From Frisingicoccus sp009929615 (GTDB lineage Bacteria > Bacillota > Clostridia > Lachnospirales > Lachnospiraceae): a stretch of 50,455 nucleotides of DNA. The stretch is from contig JAQUXR010000014.1 of assembly GCA_028692275.1 (NCBI GenBank), positions 1 through 50,455 on the forward strand. Direction: 5' to 3'. The translations under genes were made by a program, and so were the position numbers. Positions 16,751 to 23,228 of this stretch are shown piece after piece; the stretch's first letter is position 1, and the number at the start of each line of letters is the position of its first letter. The notes below the pieces were generated by a model. That model was not told the DNA's origin. It did not search any database and saw nothing but the letters and a program-made list of their open reading frames with translations.

Positions 16751-17139
16751 AAAAAAGTGTTATTTTAGCCGGGGCAATGAATGAAGCGGGATATCTGGCA
16801 GAAATTTTTGATAAAAAAGGTTATAAGGTGACGATTGTTCATCCAAACAGGGATGAATGTGAGAAAATGGCAAAATTTCAACAAGCGGAAATATGCTGTG
16901 GAAATCCGGCTAAGAATAGTGTTTTAGAAGAAGCCGGTATTGAGAGTGCGGATTTAATATGTGCGCTGATGCATAATGATGCAGATAACTGTCTCATTTG
17001 TCAGCTGGCAAAGAAAAATTATGGTGTGGCAAAGACAGCTGCTTTGCTGCATGATCCGAGAAAGGCTGATTTTTTTAAGGCGATGGGCGTGGACTGGGTG
17101 GTATCGGCAATGATATCCCTAAGTGAAATGATTGAATGA
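16747..17139 (+). CDS. TrkA/RCK-type NAD-binding protein (second of a pair)
   Basis: A 130-residue protein with the same TrkA-N outline as its upstream neighbour. The nucleotide-binding loop is degenerate (GAMNEAG instead of GxGxxG), although HPNRDE, CCGNPAK and ALMHNDADNCLICQLAKK (about 75-92) keep the fold signature. The ATGA overlap with the first gene suggests equimolar synthesis and perhaps a heterodimer replacing a two-domain TrkA. The transporter partner is not in the window. A terminator follows directly. Confidence 0.75.
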   Translation: MKKSVILAGAMNEAGYLAEIFDKKGYKVTIVHPNRDECEKMAKFQQAEICCGNPAKNSVLEEAGIESADLICALMHNDADNCLICQLAKKNYGVAKTAALLHDPRKADFFKAMGVDWVVSAMISLSEMIE

Positions 17140-17142
17140 AAG

Positions 17143-17174
17143 AAGACTGGTACAGAGATGTATCAGTCTTTTTG
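17143..17174 (+). terminator. Intrinsic terminator after the RCK pair
   Basis: Stem AGACTGGTACA (17144-17154) pairs with TGTATCAGTCT (17159-17169) with one G-U pair, around a GAGA tetraloop and followed by TTTTG. Confidence 0.8.
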
Positions 17175-17261
17175 TCTATATAAAATTTTACATAAAAACA
17201 ATGAAGAGTTCATACAAAAGTAGTAAGTTAAAAACAAAAAGTGCTCAAAGGAGAGTAGCCT

Positions 17262-18632
17262 ATGCCGAAGACTTATGTGATTGATACAAATGTACTGATT
17301 CAGGCACCTTACGCAATCGAATGTTTTCAAGAGAATCAAGTGGTATTGCCCTTAGTTGTTTTGGAAGAACTGGATGGTTTGAAAAAGGCGGAAGGAGAAA
17401 AGGGAGCCAATGCCAGAGAGGCTATACGACGTCTTGAAAAGTTTCGCCTGGCAGGAGATTTACTTCAGGGAGTGACCATGCAAAATGGCGGTGTTATCCG
17501 CATTGAACCGAATTGTGTCAATGTAGAACTTCCGGAACATATGCCGGATAACCGGGTGGATAATCGCATTCTTAAAGTTTGTAAAGGCCTTCAGGAAAAA
17601 GAGAATAAAGTCATTTTAGTTACAAAGGACATAGTGCTTCGCATGAAAGCACAGATATTATCCCTCGAATCTGAGGATTTTACAACAGAGCAGGTTTCTT
17701 CAGAAGGGGCACAGTATTCGGGACGTACAGAATGCTATACATCTTCGGAAAAATTTAAGGATTTTAAGAAGAAAGGTATAGCTTTGGAATGTCTGTATCA
17801 GGTGGACGGACAGGGGATTTCTTCAGTTCCTTCTTTGACAGAAAATGAATTTGTTATTCTCAGAGATGATCAATCCATAAAAAAGACCCACCTTGGTCGG
17901 GTAGAGAAAGGAAAATTGATACCTCTTCAATTTCAAAAGACAAAACCTTATGGTGTATCGCCAAGGAATGTAGGGCAGTATTTTCTTCAGGAGGCATTGA
18001 TGATGGATGCTGCACAGACACCGCTGGTCATTGTAAAAGGAATGGCAGGGACGGCAAAGACTTTTTATTCACTGGCTGTAGGACTTGAGAAAATTGTTAA
18101 TCAGTTTACCGGTGAATATCGGCGGATTGTAATAAGCCGGCCAAATGCTCAGTTTGATTCGGATATTGGTTTTTTGCCGGGAGATGAACAGGAAAAAATA
18201 TCACCTTTAATGCGGCCAATTATTGATAATCTGGAACAGTTAATAGATTCTAATGAAGAAGAACGATATAAGAATGAAAAAGAACTCCGTGGAAAAATTG
18301 AAGAAATTTTCGATAGAGGAATTATACAGGCAGAAGCCATGAATTTTATACGTGGGCGTTCTTTTATTAATACCTATCTGATTATTGATGAGGCTCAGAA
18401 TATGACACCGAATCAGATTAAAGGAATTATTACACGGGCCGGAAAAGGAACTAAAATTATTTTATTGGGAGACCCAAATCAGATTGACTGTCCGTTTCTG
18501 GATGAACGTACAAATGGTCTGAGTTATGCATCGGAACACATGCGGGGAAGTTCATTGTGCTGCCAGATTACTTTAACTGCAGACGAATGTGAGCGGTCTG
18601 AGCTGGCTATGGATGCCGTAAAACGGCTGTAA
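17262..18632 (+). CDS. phoH: PIN domain + PhoH ATPase protein
   Basis: A 456-residue fusion of an N-terminal PIN nuclease domain and a C-terminal PhoH P-loop ATPase. The PIN domain spans about 1-150, with D8 in VIDTNVLIQ, the EELDGLKK acidic motif, and an LVTKDIVLR strand. The ATPase spans about 220-456 and has Walker B LIIDEAQNM and LLGDPNQID. The group (PhoH2-like, Bacillus YlaK) has been linked to RNA unwinding and cleavage. The Walker A is GMAGTAKT at 260-267, with Ala where the P-loop usually has Gly before Lys. AAAGGAGAG precedes the ATG. It stands alone between a terminator and another promoter. Confidence 0.9.
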   Translation: MPKTYVIDTNVLIQAPYAIECFQENQVVLPLVVLEELDGLKKAEGEKGANAREAIRRLEKFRLAGDLLQGVTMQNGGVIRIEPNCVNVELPEHMPDNRVDNRILKVCKGLQEKENKVILVTKDIVLRMKAQILSLESEDFTTEQVSSEGAQYSGRTECYTSSEKFKDFKKKGIALECLYQVDGQGISSVPSLTENEFVILRDDQSIKKTHLGRVEKGKLIPLQFQKTKPYGVSPRNVGQYFLQEALMMDAAQTPLVIVKGMAGTAKTFYSLAVGLEKIVNQFTGEYRRIVISRPNAQFDSDIGFLPGDEQEKISPLMRPIIDNLEQLIDSNEEERYKNEKELRGKIEEIFDRGIIQAEAMNFIRGRSFINTYLIIDEAQNMTPNQIKGIITRAGKGTKIILLGDPNQIDCPFLDERTNGLSYASEHMRGSSLCCQITLTADECERSELAMDAVKRL

Positions 18633-18664
18633 AGGATGTCTTTTGTATATTTTTTGGTTCATAC

Positions 18665-18693
18665 ATGACAAAAAAATACCTCTGTGCTATATT
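18665..18693 (+). promoter_or_regulatory. Sigma-A-type promoter for the lone Spo0A C-domain gene
   Basis: ATGACA (18665-18670) lies 17 bases before TATATT (18688-18693). Each hexamer matches five of six consensus bases, and a TGC extended -10 sits at 18685-18687. Expected transcript start is about 18700, giving a leader of roughly 23 bases. Confidence 0.65.
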
Positions 18694-18722
18694 AGAAAAG
18701 TTGGCAGAGGGAGGTGAATATT

Positions 18723-19052
18723 GTGGATCGTATTTACGATGCATTAAAAACCTTGGGAATACGTCGGACATATAAAGGCTATTACTATGTAGCAGATGCA
18801 GTTTATCTCGTCATGTCAGATGCTTCTATGCTGCTTTATATTTCAAAAGATTTATATCCGAAGGTGGCACGGATGCATGATACATCGATTAATTGCGTAG
18901 AGCGGAATATACGTACAATTGTATCATCCTGCTGGCAGAGCGAATATGTGAAAAATCTCGAATTAATGGCGGGTATACCTCTATATAGAAAACCAACATC
19001 GGGAGAATTTATAGATATTCTATCCAGTTATTTGTTGGTGAAAAGAGCGTGA
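18723..19052 (+). CDS. Stand-alone Spo0A C-terminal (DNA-binding) domain protein
   Basis: A 109-residue protein that reads as the Spo0A effector domain alone. It has LGIRRTYKGYYYVADAV (compare Spo0A GVPAHIKGYLYLREAI), an LYPKVAR segment, the recognition-helix-like TSINCVERNIRT, and a closing KPTSGEFID that parallels KPTNSEFIA. There is no receiver domain, so it cannot be phosphorylated by the relay in the usual way. The GTG at 18723 is chosen because AGGGAGGTG at 18708-18716 is its ribosome site; a GTG at 18714 lies inside that site. It is monocistronic, with its own promoter and a strong terminator. It could compete for or modulate 0A-boxes; function is unproven. Confidence 0.8.
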   Translation: MDRIYDALKTLGIRRTYKGYYYVADAVYLVMSDASMLLYISKDLYPKVARMHDTSINCVERNIRTIVSSCWQSEYVKNLELMAGIPLYRKPTSGEFIDILSSYLLVKRA

Positions 19053-19053
19053 A

Positions 19054-19098
19054 AAAAAGGAAGTATTTTCGATAGGGGGGAGAAAATACTTCCTTTTT
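19054..19098. terminator. Bidirectional terminator between the Spo0A-domain gene and dcyD
   Basis: A perfect 17-bp stem (19054-19070 with 19082-19098) around an 11-base loop containing six G. A-rich on the 5' side and T-rich on the 3' side, it can stop transcripts from both convergent genes. Confidence 0.85.
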
Positions 19099-19115
19099 AT
19101 TATGTTATAAAAGAT

Positions 19116-20105
19116 TTAAAGAATGGTTACACCATCAATTAATTCTTCTTCAAAAGCTTTTCTGTGGTTCGGTGTATACAGACCAGGGAAACCACCGGTG
19201 TGAAGGAAGATAACCGTCTCACCCTTTTTGATCTTTCCCTGTTCAATCATATCTAAAAGAGCAGCATAGGCTTTTCCGGTATAACAGGGGTCAAGAATAA
19301 TAGCCTCAGAACGGGCCATATCGTAAATAGCATCTCGAACTTCTTTGGAAGGCACATTATATCCACCATAGAGGTAGTCTTCGTTAATATCAAAGTCATC
19401 AGCCGTTACATTAAAATCGAGTTTCCAGGCACTCTTTACAGTGTTGAAATAATTAGATGCATATTTTAAAATATCCTCTTCGTAGGGCATAATCTGAATG
19501 CCTGTTAGATGAAGGGAAGAATCATGGAGACCACAAAAAAGTCCCATATAGGTGCCCATGCTTCCAAGAGCAGTGATAACGTGTCCGGATTTGAATTCGT
19601 GTTTGAGTTCCTGGGCACATTCATAATATCCCAAAGCGCCGATTTCATTGGAACCGCCCATAGGAATAAAATAGCAGCGTTCGCCCTGACTTTCGTATTT
19701 CTCAGCGACACGTTCAACGACATCCATTATAGGTGTTCCATCGGCTTTATGCAGCACCACATGAGCACCAAAGATGCGTTCCAGAAGCATATTAGAGGAT
19801 AATTCTCCGGGATAATCATCCATGGATATGACAGCACACTTCATTCGATTCTTGGCGGCAATGGCGGCTGTAAGACGTCCATGATTTGTCTGGGCACCTC
19901 CAACGGTAATTAACATTGTTGCCCCTTTTTCTTTAGCATCATAGATATGATATTCAAGTTTTCTGAGTTTATTTCCGCCCAATCCAAATTCTGTTAAATC
20001 ATCGCGTTTTATATAAAGTTCAATGCCCAGTCTTTCAGAAAGATTGGAAAGATAGTTTACTGGAGTTGGCAGGTGAAGACAAGCTTGTTTTGGGTAACCG
20101 AACAT
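19116..20105 (-). CDS. dcyD: D-cysteine desulfhydrase (PLP, ACC-deaminase family)
   Basis: Fold-type II PLP enzyme of 329 residues. The PLP lysine is expected at K46 in GLGGNKLRKLEY, GGAQTNHGR (about 69-77) is the substrate loop, and FLHTGGFPGLY is at about 300-310. The family includes D-cysteine desulfhydrase (D-cysteine to pyruvate, sulfide and ammonia) and ACC deaminase; DcyD is the more likely label for a gut-type anaerobe, but substrate cannot be fixed by reading. It stands alone on the minus strand with its own promoter (20140-20168) and ribosome site GGGAGG. Confidence 0.85.
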   Translation of the reverse strand: MFGYPKQACLHLPTPVNYLSNLSERLGIELYIKRDDLTEFGLGGNKLRKLEYHIYDAKEKGATMLITVGGAQTNHGRLTAAIAAKNRMKCAVISMDDYPGELSSNMLLERIFGAHVVLHKADGTPIMDVVERVAEKYESQGERCYFIPMGGSNEIGALGYYECAQELKHEFKSGHVITALGSMGTYMGLFCGLHDSSLHLTGIQIMPYEEDILKYASNYFNTVKSAWKLDFNVTADDFDINEDYLYGGYNVPSKEVRDAIYDMARSEAIILDPCYTGKAYAALLDMIEQGKIKKGETVIFLHTGGFPGLYTPNHRKAFEEELIDGVTIL

Positions 20106-20139
20106 AAGTGGAACCTCCCTTTTCTAATATCATAATTTT

Positions 20140-20168
20140 AGTGTATGACCGATTGCCTTAAAAGTCAA
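20140..20168 (-). promoter_or_regulatory. Sigma-A-type promoter for dcyD
   Basis: On the minus strand TTGACT (20168-20163) is separated by 17 bases from TACACT (20145-20140), about 35 bases before the dcyD start. Match is good for -35 and moderate for -10. Confidence 0.55.
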
Positions 20169-20205
20169 TGGTTTCCGGCGGGGTATGTTTTTTAAAACAA
20201 AAATG

Positions 20206-20214
20206 TGATATACT
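20206..20214 (+). promoter_or_regulatory. Extended -10 promoter element for trxB
   Basis: TGATATACT (TG-n-TATACT) lies 29 bases upstream of the trxB ATG, and GGAGGTG precedes the start. No good -35 is seen at the right distance, as is common for extended -10 promoters. Confidence 0.5.
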
Positions 20215-20242
20215 AAGAAAAAGCTATTAGTGGAGGTGTTTT

Positions 20243-21154
20243 ATGTACGATATGGTAATTATCGGTGCCGGAACAGCAGGACTTTCAGCAGCCATTTATG
20301 GTGTGCGTGCGGGTAAGTCGGTTCTGGTTCTTGAAGGCGAGAGTTATGGCGGCCAGATTATTAATTCTCCAGAAGTTGAAAACTACCCGGGAATTGCAAA
20401 GATTTCCGGTTTTGAATTTGCAACAGGTCTTTATGAACAGGCAAAAAACCTTGGGGCATCCATAGAATTTGAAGCAGTTTCCCGCGTGGAGAAAACAGGA
20501 AAAGATTTTATTGTATATACAGAGGAACGGGAGATTCCGTGTCATTCTGTGATTCTGGCAACAGGAGCCAAGAACCGTCCACTGGGAGTGGAACGGGAGG
20601 TAGAACTTGTAGGTGCAGGGGTTTCTTACTGTGCAACCTGTGACGGGGCCTTTTTCAGGGGTCAGGAAACAGCTGTTGTTGGCGGTGGAAGCACAGCCTT
20701 AGAAGATGCAGAATTCTTAAGCAGTTATTGCTCCAAAGTATATCTAATTCATCGACGTGATGAATTCCGTGGCGAGCAGTGGCTGGTAGAAAATCTGCGT
20801 AAGAAAGAGAACGTTGAGTTTGTTCTGGACTCCAGGGTGACAGAGATTTTAGGAGAGCAGGGTGTTGAAGGCATTCTTGTGGAGAATGTAAAGACCGGAG
20901 ATATCAGAGAATTGAAGATTAGCGGATTATTTGTGGCTATTGGTCAGATGCCGGATAACAGTTCTTTTGCACCATTGGTTGATTTGGATGCAGGGGGGTA
21001 TATTAAGGCACTTGAAGATTGCAAAACTTCAGAAGCGGGGATTTTTGCAGCAGGCGACTGCCGGACCAAGACGGTGCGTCAGTTGACAACGGCGGCTTCG
21101 GATGGTGCTGTTGCGGGGCTGGCAGCTTGTGAATATATTAATCGAAATGAATAG
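20243..21154 (+). CDS. trxB: Thioredoxin-disulfide reductase
   Basis: Flavoprotein passing electrons from NADPH to thioredoxin. FAD motif GAGTAG is at residues 8-13. The redox pair C130-A-T-C133 is followed by DG, and the NADPH-binding GGGSTALE is at 147-154. The C-terminal FAD motif is GIFAAGDCR. At 303 residues it is a standard low-molecular-weight TrxR. The redox Cys pair argues against a ferredoxin/flavodoxin-type NADP reductase. No thioredoxin gene is adjacent. A convergent terminator separates it from sdaAA. Confidence 0.94.
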   Translation: MYDMVIIGAGTAGLSAAIYGVRAGKSVLVLEGESYGGQIINSPEVENYPGIAKISGFEFATGLYEQAKNLGASIEFEAVSRVEKTGKDFIVYTEEREIPCHSVILATGAKNRPLGVEREVELVGAGVSYCATCDGAFFRGQETAVVGGGSTALEDAEFLSSYCSKVYLIHRRDEFRGEQWLVENLRKKENVEFVLDSRVTEILGEQGVEGILVENVKTGDIRELKISGLFVAIGQMPDNSSFAPLVDLDAGGYIKALEDCKTSEAGIFAAGDCRTKTVRQLTTAASDGAVAGLAACEYINRNE

Positions 21155-21164
21155 AAGGTAAACG

Positions 21165-21198
21165 AAAACCAGTTCTTTTGAAAAAGAACTGGTTTTTT
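21165..21198. terminator. Bidirectional terminator between trxB and sdaAA
   Basis: A perfect 14-bp stem (21165-21178 with 21183-21196) with loop TGAA, flanked by A-run and T-run. The genes on both sides converge on it. Confidence 0.85.
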
Positions 21199-21202
21199 AT
21201 GA

Positions 21203-22084
21203 TTACGAATGAAGTTTCCATTTGGTTTTGCATGCATGGCAGGCACTCGGTGCAATGGCGGTTCCACCCTGGGCAGTTTCACGTAATGAAACCGGAAGAG
21301 AACGGCCAACACGGTACATGACTTCGACTGCTTCGTCAATCGGAACAACGCTTGGAATACCACTGAGAGCAAGTTCGGCACTAATAAGAGCATTTGAAGC
21401 ACCCATGGCATTTCGATTCTGGCATGGGACTTCAACGAGACCGCCAACCGGGTCACAGACTAAGCCGAGAATATTAATCAGGGCAAAGGACGCGGCATCC
21501 AGACATTGGGCAGGTGTGCCACCCATGAGCTGGGTCATGGCAGCAGCAGCCATAGCACTGGCAGAGCCAACTTCGGCCTGACAGCCGCCTTCAGCACCGG
21601 CGGTTGTAGCATTGCGTGTAATCAGATAGCCAATGGCTGAAGCGGTAAAAAGTGCCTGGATAATTAAAGCATCTTCAAAGTTATATTCTTCCTGGGCAGC
21701 ACAGAGTACTCCAGGAATGACACCGGACGAGCCGGCAGTAGGTGCGGCGACAATTAATCCCATGGAGGCGTTGACTTCTAATACACCGACAGCATAAGTG
21801 ATTGCTTTGGAAACCAGAGGACCACAGATATTTTTATTACTTTTTCTTAAGGCGTTGAGCTTTTTGCTTTCGCCGCCAATCATACCGCCCATACCGATTA
21901 AATCCTCATTTAATGAGCGTTGGATGGACTGTTTCATAATGTTATAGGCATGTTCCATCTTCTGTGTGATTTCAACAGAATCCTGTTCCAGATATTCAGT
22001 TTCACGGAGGAACATCGCCTGGGAAATAGTCATATTTTTTTCAGTACACAAATCCAGTAATTGTTTTCCAGTCGTAAAATTCAT
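21203..22084 (-). CDS. sdaAA: L-serine dehydratase, iron-sulfur-dependent, alpha subunit
   Basis: Catalytic subunit of the oxygen-sensitive [4Fe-4S] L-serine ammonia-lyase (serine to pyruvate and ammonia). Conserved stretches include MIGGESKKL, VAAPTAGSSGVIPGVL, ATTAGAEGGCQAEVG and LVCDPVGGLVEVPCQNRNA; the Cys residues there and near the C-terminus fit the cluster ligands. 293 residues, full length. It lies 18 bases downstream of sdaAB. Together with dcyD it gives two pyruvate- and ammonia-releasing amino-acid lyases close together. Confidence 0.94.
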   Translation of the reverse strand: MNFTTGKQLLDLCTEKNMTISQAMFLRETEYLEQDSVEITQKMEHAYNIMKQSIQRSLNEDLIGMGGMIGGESKKLNALRKSNKNICGPLVSKAITYAVGVLEVNASMGLIVAAPTAGSSGVIPGVLCAAQEEYNFEDALIIQALFTASAIGYLITRNATTAGAEGGCQAEVGSASAMAAAAMTQLMGGTPAQCLDAASFALINILGLVCDPVGGLVEVPCQNRNAMGASNALISAELALSGIPSVVPIDEAVEVMYRVGRSLPVSLRETAQGGTAIAPSACHACKTKWKLHS

Positions 22085-22102
22085 TTGTTTTTCCCCCTTT
22101 GA

Positions 22103-22774
22103 CTAAATCGCTGGCACAATAGTTGCATCAATGATGGCATCGTGGCAGATGAGAACATCAATAATTGATGGATTAATTGGGGAATCCACTTCAATGATAG
22201 CATAAGCTGAGTCTCCCTTTGCTTTTCGATAAACCTTCATATAGGCAATATTTAAATCAATACCACTGCAGACGGTTGTAATATAGGCAAGAACACCTTT
22301 TCTGTCGTTGTGATGAACAATCAGAGTAGGATAAGCACCTGTTAAAGCAATTTCTACACCGTTAAGGCGTCGAATAACGGCATTGCCCCCGCCGATGGAT
22401 TCACCACGGAGTTCAATAATTCGATTATTCTCGCAGGTGAGGATAATATCTACAGTGTTTGGATGAACATCCTTTTCTGTTTTATTTTCAATAAATTCAT
22501 AGTTTATACCAGCTTGTTCGGCTAAACTAAAGGAATCACGAATACGTTCATCATCAGGAAGAAATCCAAGAATTCCACCGACAAGAGCCCTGTCAGTACC
22601 ATGGCCATGATAGGTCCATGCAAAAGAACCATAGAGAACAAAAGTTACAGAAATAATTTTGCCATGGGCTAATTTCCCAGCCAGATGGGCAATTCTTAAG
22701 GCACCGGCAGTATGGGAACTGGAGGGACCAATCATATTAGGGCCGATAATGTCGAACATGCTGATGTCATTCAT
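22103..22774 (-). CDS. sdaAB: L-serine dehydratase, iron-sulfur-dependent, beta subunit
   Basis: Beta subunit of 223 residues. It begins with the SDH-beta domain (FDIIGPNMIGPSSSHTAGA at residues 7-25, the conserved GPSSSHT motif) and ends in an ACT-like regulatory domain (about 148-220, HHNDRKGVLAYITTV). The ACT domain probably senses serine. First gene of the two-gene minus-strand operon; AAAGGAGCG precedes the start. Confidence 0.93.
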   Translation of the reverse strand: MNDISMFDIIGPNMIGPSSSHTAGALRIAHLAGKLAHGKIISVTFVLYGSFAWTYHGHGTDRALVGGILGFLPDDERIRDSFSLAEQAGINYEFIENKTEKDVHPNTVDIILTCENNRIIELRGESIGGGNAVIRRLNGVEIALTGAYPTLIVHHNDRKGVLAYITTVCSGIDLNIAYMKVYRKAKGDSAYAIIEVDSPINPSIIDVLICHDAIIDATIVPAI

Positions 22775-22820
22775 AAAATACGCTCCTTTATCATTATTCG
22801 TTCAATCTTCATTAGTTCTA

Positions 22821-22829
22821 TGATATACT
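22821..22829 (+). promoter_or_regulatory. Extended -10 element (candidate) upstream of the small orphan gene
   Basis: TGATATACT, identical to the trxB element, lies in the divergent space between sdaAB and the small gene at 22931, with a weak TTCAAT (22801-22806) 17 bases before TATACT. A TATAAT at 22885-22890 is an alternative -10. Which is used cannot be decided. Confidence 0.35.
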
Positions 22830-22930
22830 AAAAAGGCAAGAATTAAAAGGGAAAATGAACAAATTTATACATTTTGTAAAAGGGTATAATTGAAGAAGGA
22901 GAGTCATAGAATTGAAATCAGGGGGACTTT

Positions 22931-23164
22931 ATGTATAAAAAGACGCTGACTAAGCCACGCAAATGGGATGAAGAATCGCTGGCATTAGCAACGAAAGAAG
23001 AATTAGCGGCAGATTTACTGCTTAGGAAGACGATGTTACAGTTTCGGGAAACCCCAAAAGGCCCTTGGGGGCGGTATCTTCTGAAAAGGGAAATTCATCA
23101 GCTGGATATGGTGCGTAAGGAACTGAAGCAAAGACAGGAGTGGACGGTTGAAGAATGGGAATGA
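22931..23164 (+). CDS. Small hypothetical protein, 77 aa
   Basis: Not recognised. The protein is charged and appears helical throughout, with WDEESLALATKEELAADLLL near the start and KREIHQLDMVRKELKQRQEW at the end. There is no signal peptide, membrane segment or Cys motif. The coding call rests on a ribosome site (AGGGGG before the ATG), a plausible promoter upstream and a terminator immediately after the stop. Between sdaAB (-) and hppA (-) it is the only plus-strand gene. It might be a small regulator or structural protein; no function is proposed. Confidence 0.6.
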   Translation: MYKKTLTKPRKWDEESLALATKEELAADLLLRKTMLQFRETPKGPWGRYLLKREIHQLDMVRKELKQRQEWTVEEWE

Positions 23165-23177
23165 TTTATAGAAATAA

Positions 23178-23215
23178 AAAAAGGGAAATCTTCGTATTGA
23201 AGACTTCCCTTTTTG
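23178..23215. terminator. Bidirectional terminator between the small gene and hppA
   Basis: A 16-bp stem (23178-23193 with 23199-23214) with one A-C mismatch and loop GTATT, A-rich before and T-rich after. It serves the convergent small gene and hppA. Confidence 0.8.
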
Positions 23216-23228
23216 TTTTGAATGGATC

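Noticed and set aside
17175..17261. Promoter for phoH (TTTACA near 17187)
   Set aside because: No acceptable -10 at 16-18 bases; AT-rich DNA gives many such half matches.
18661..18675. A 0A-box-like TTTTTTTGTCATG on the minus strand in the promoter of the Spo0A-domain gene
   Set aside because: Only the TGTC part matches the TGTCGAA core; too weak to claim autoregulation.
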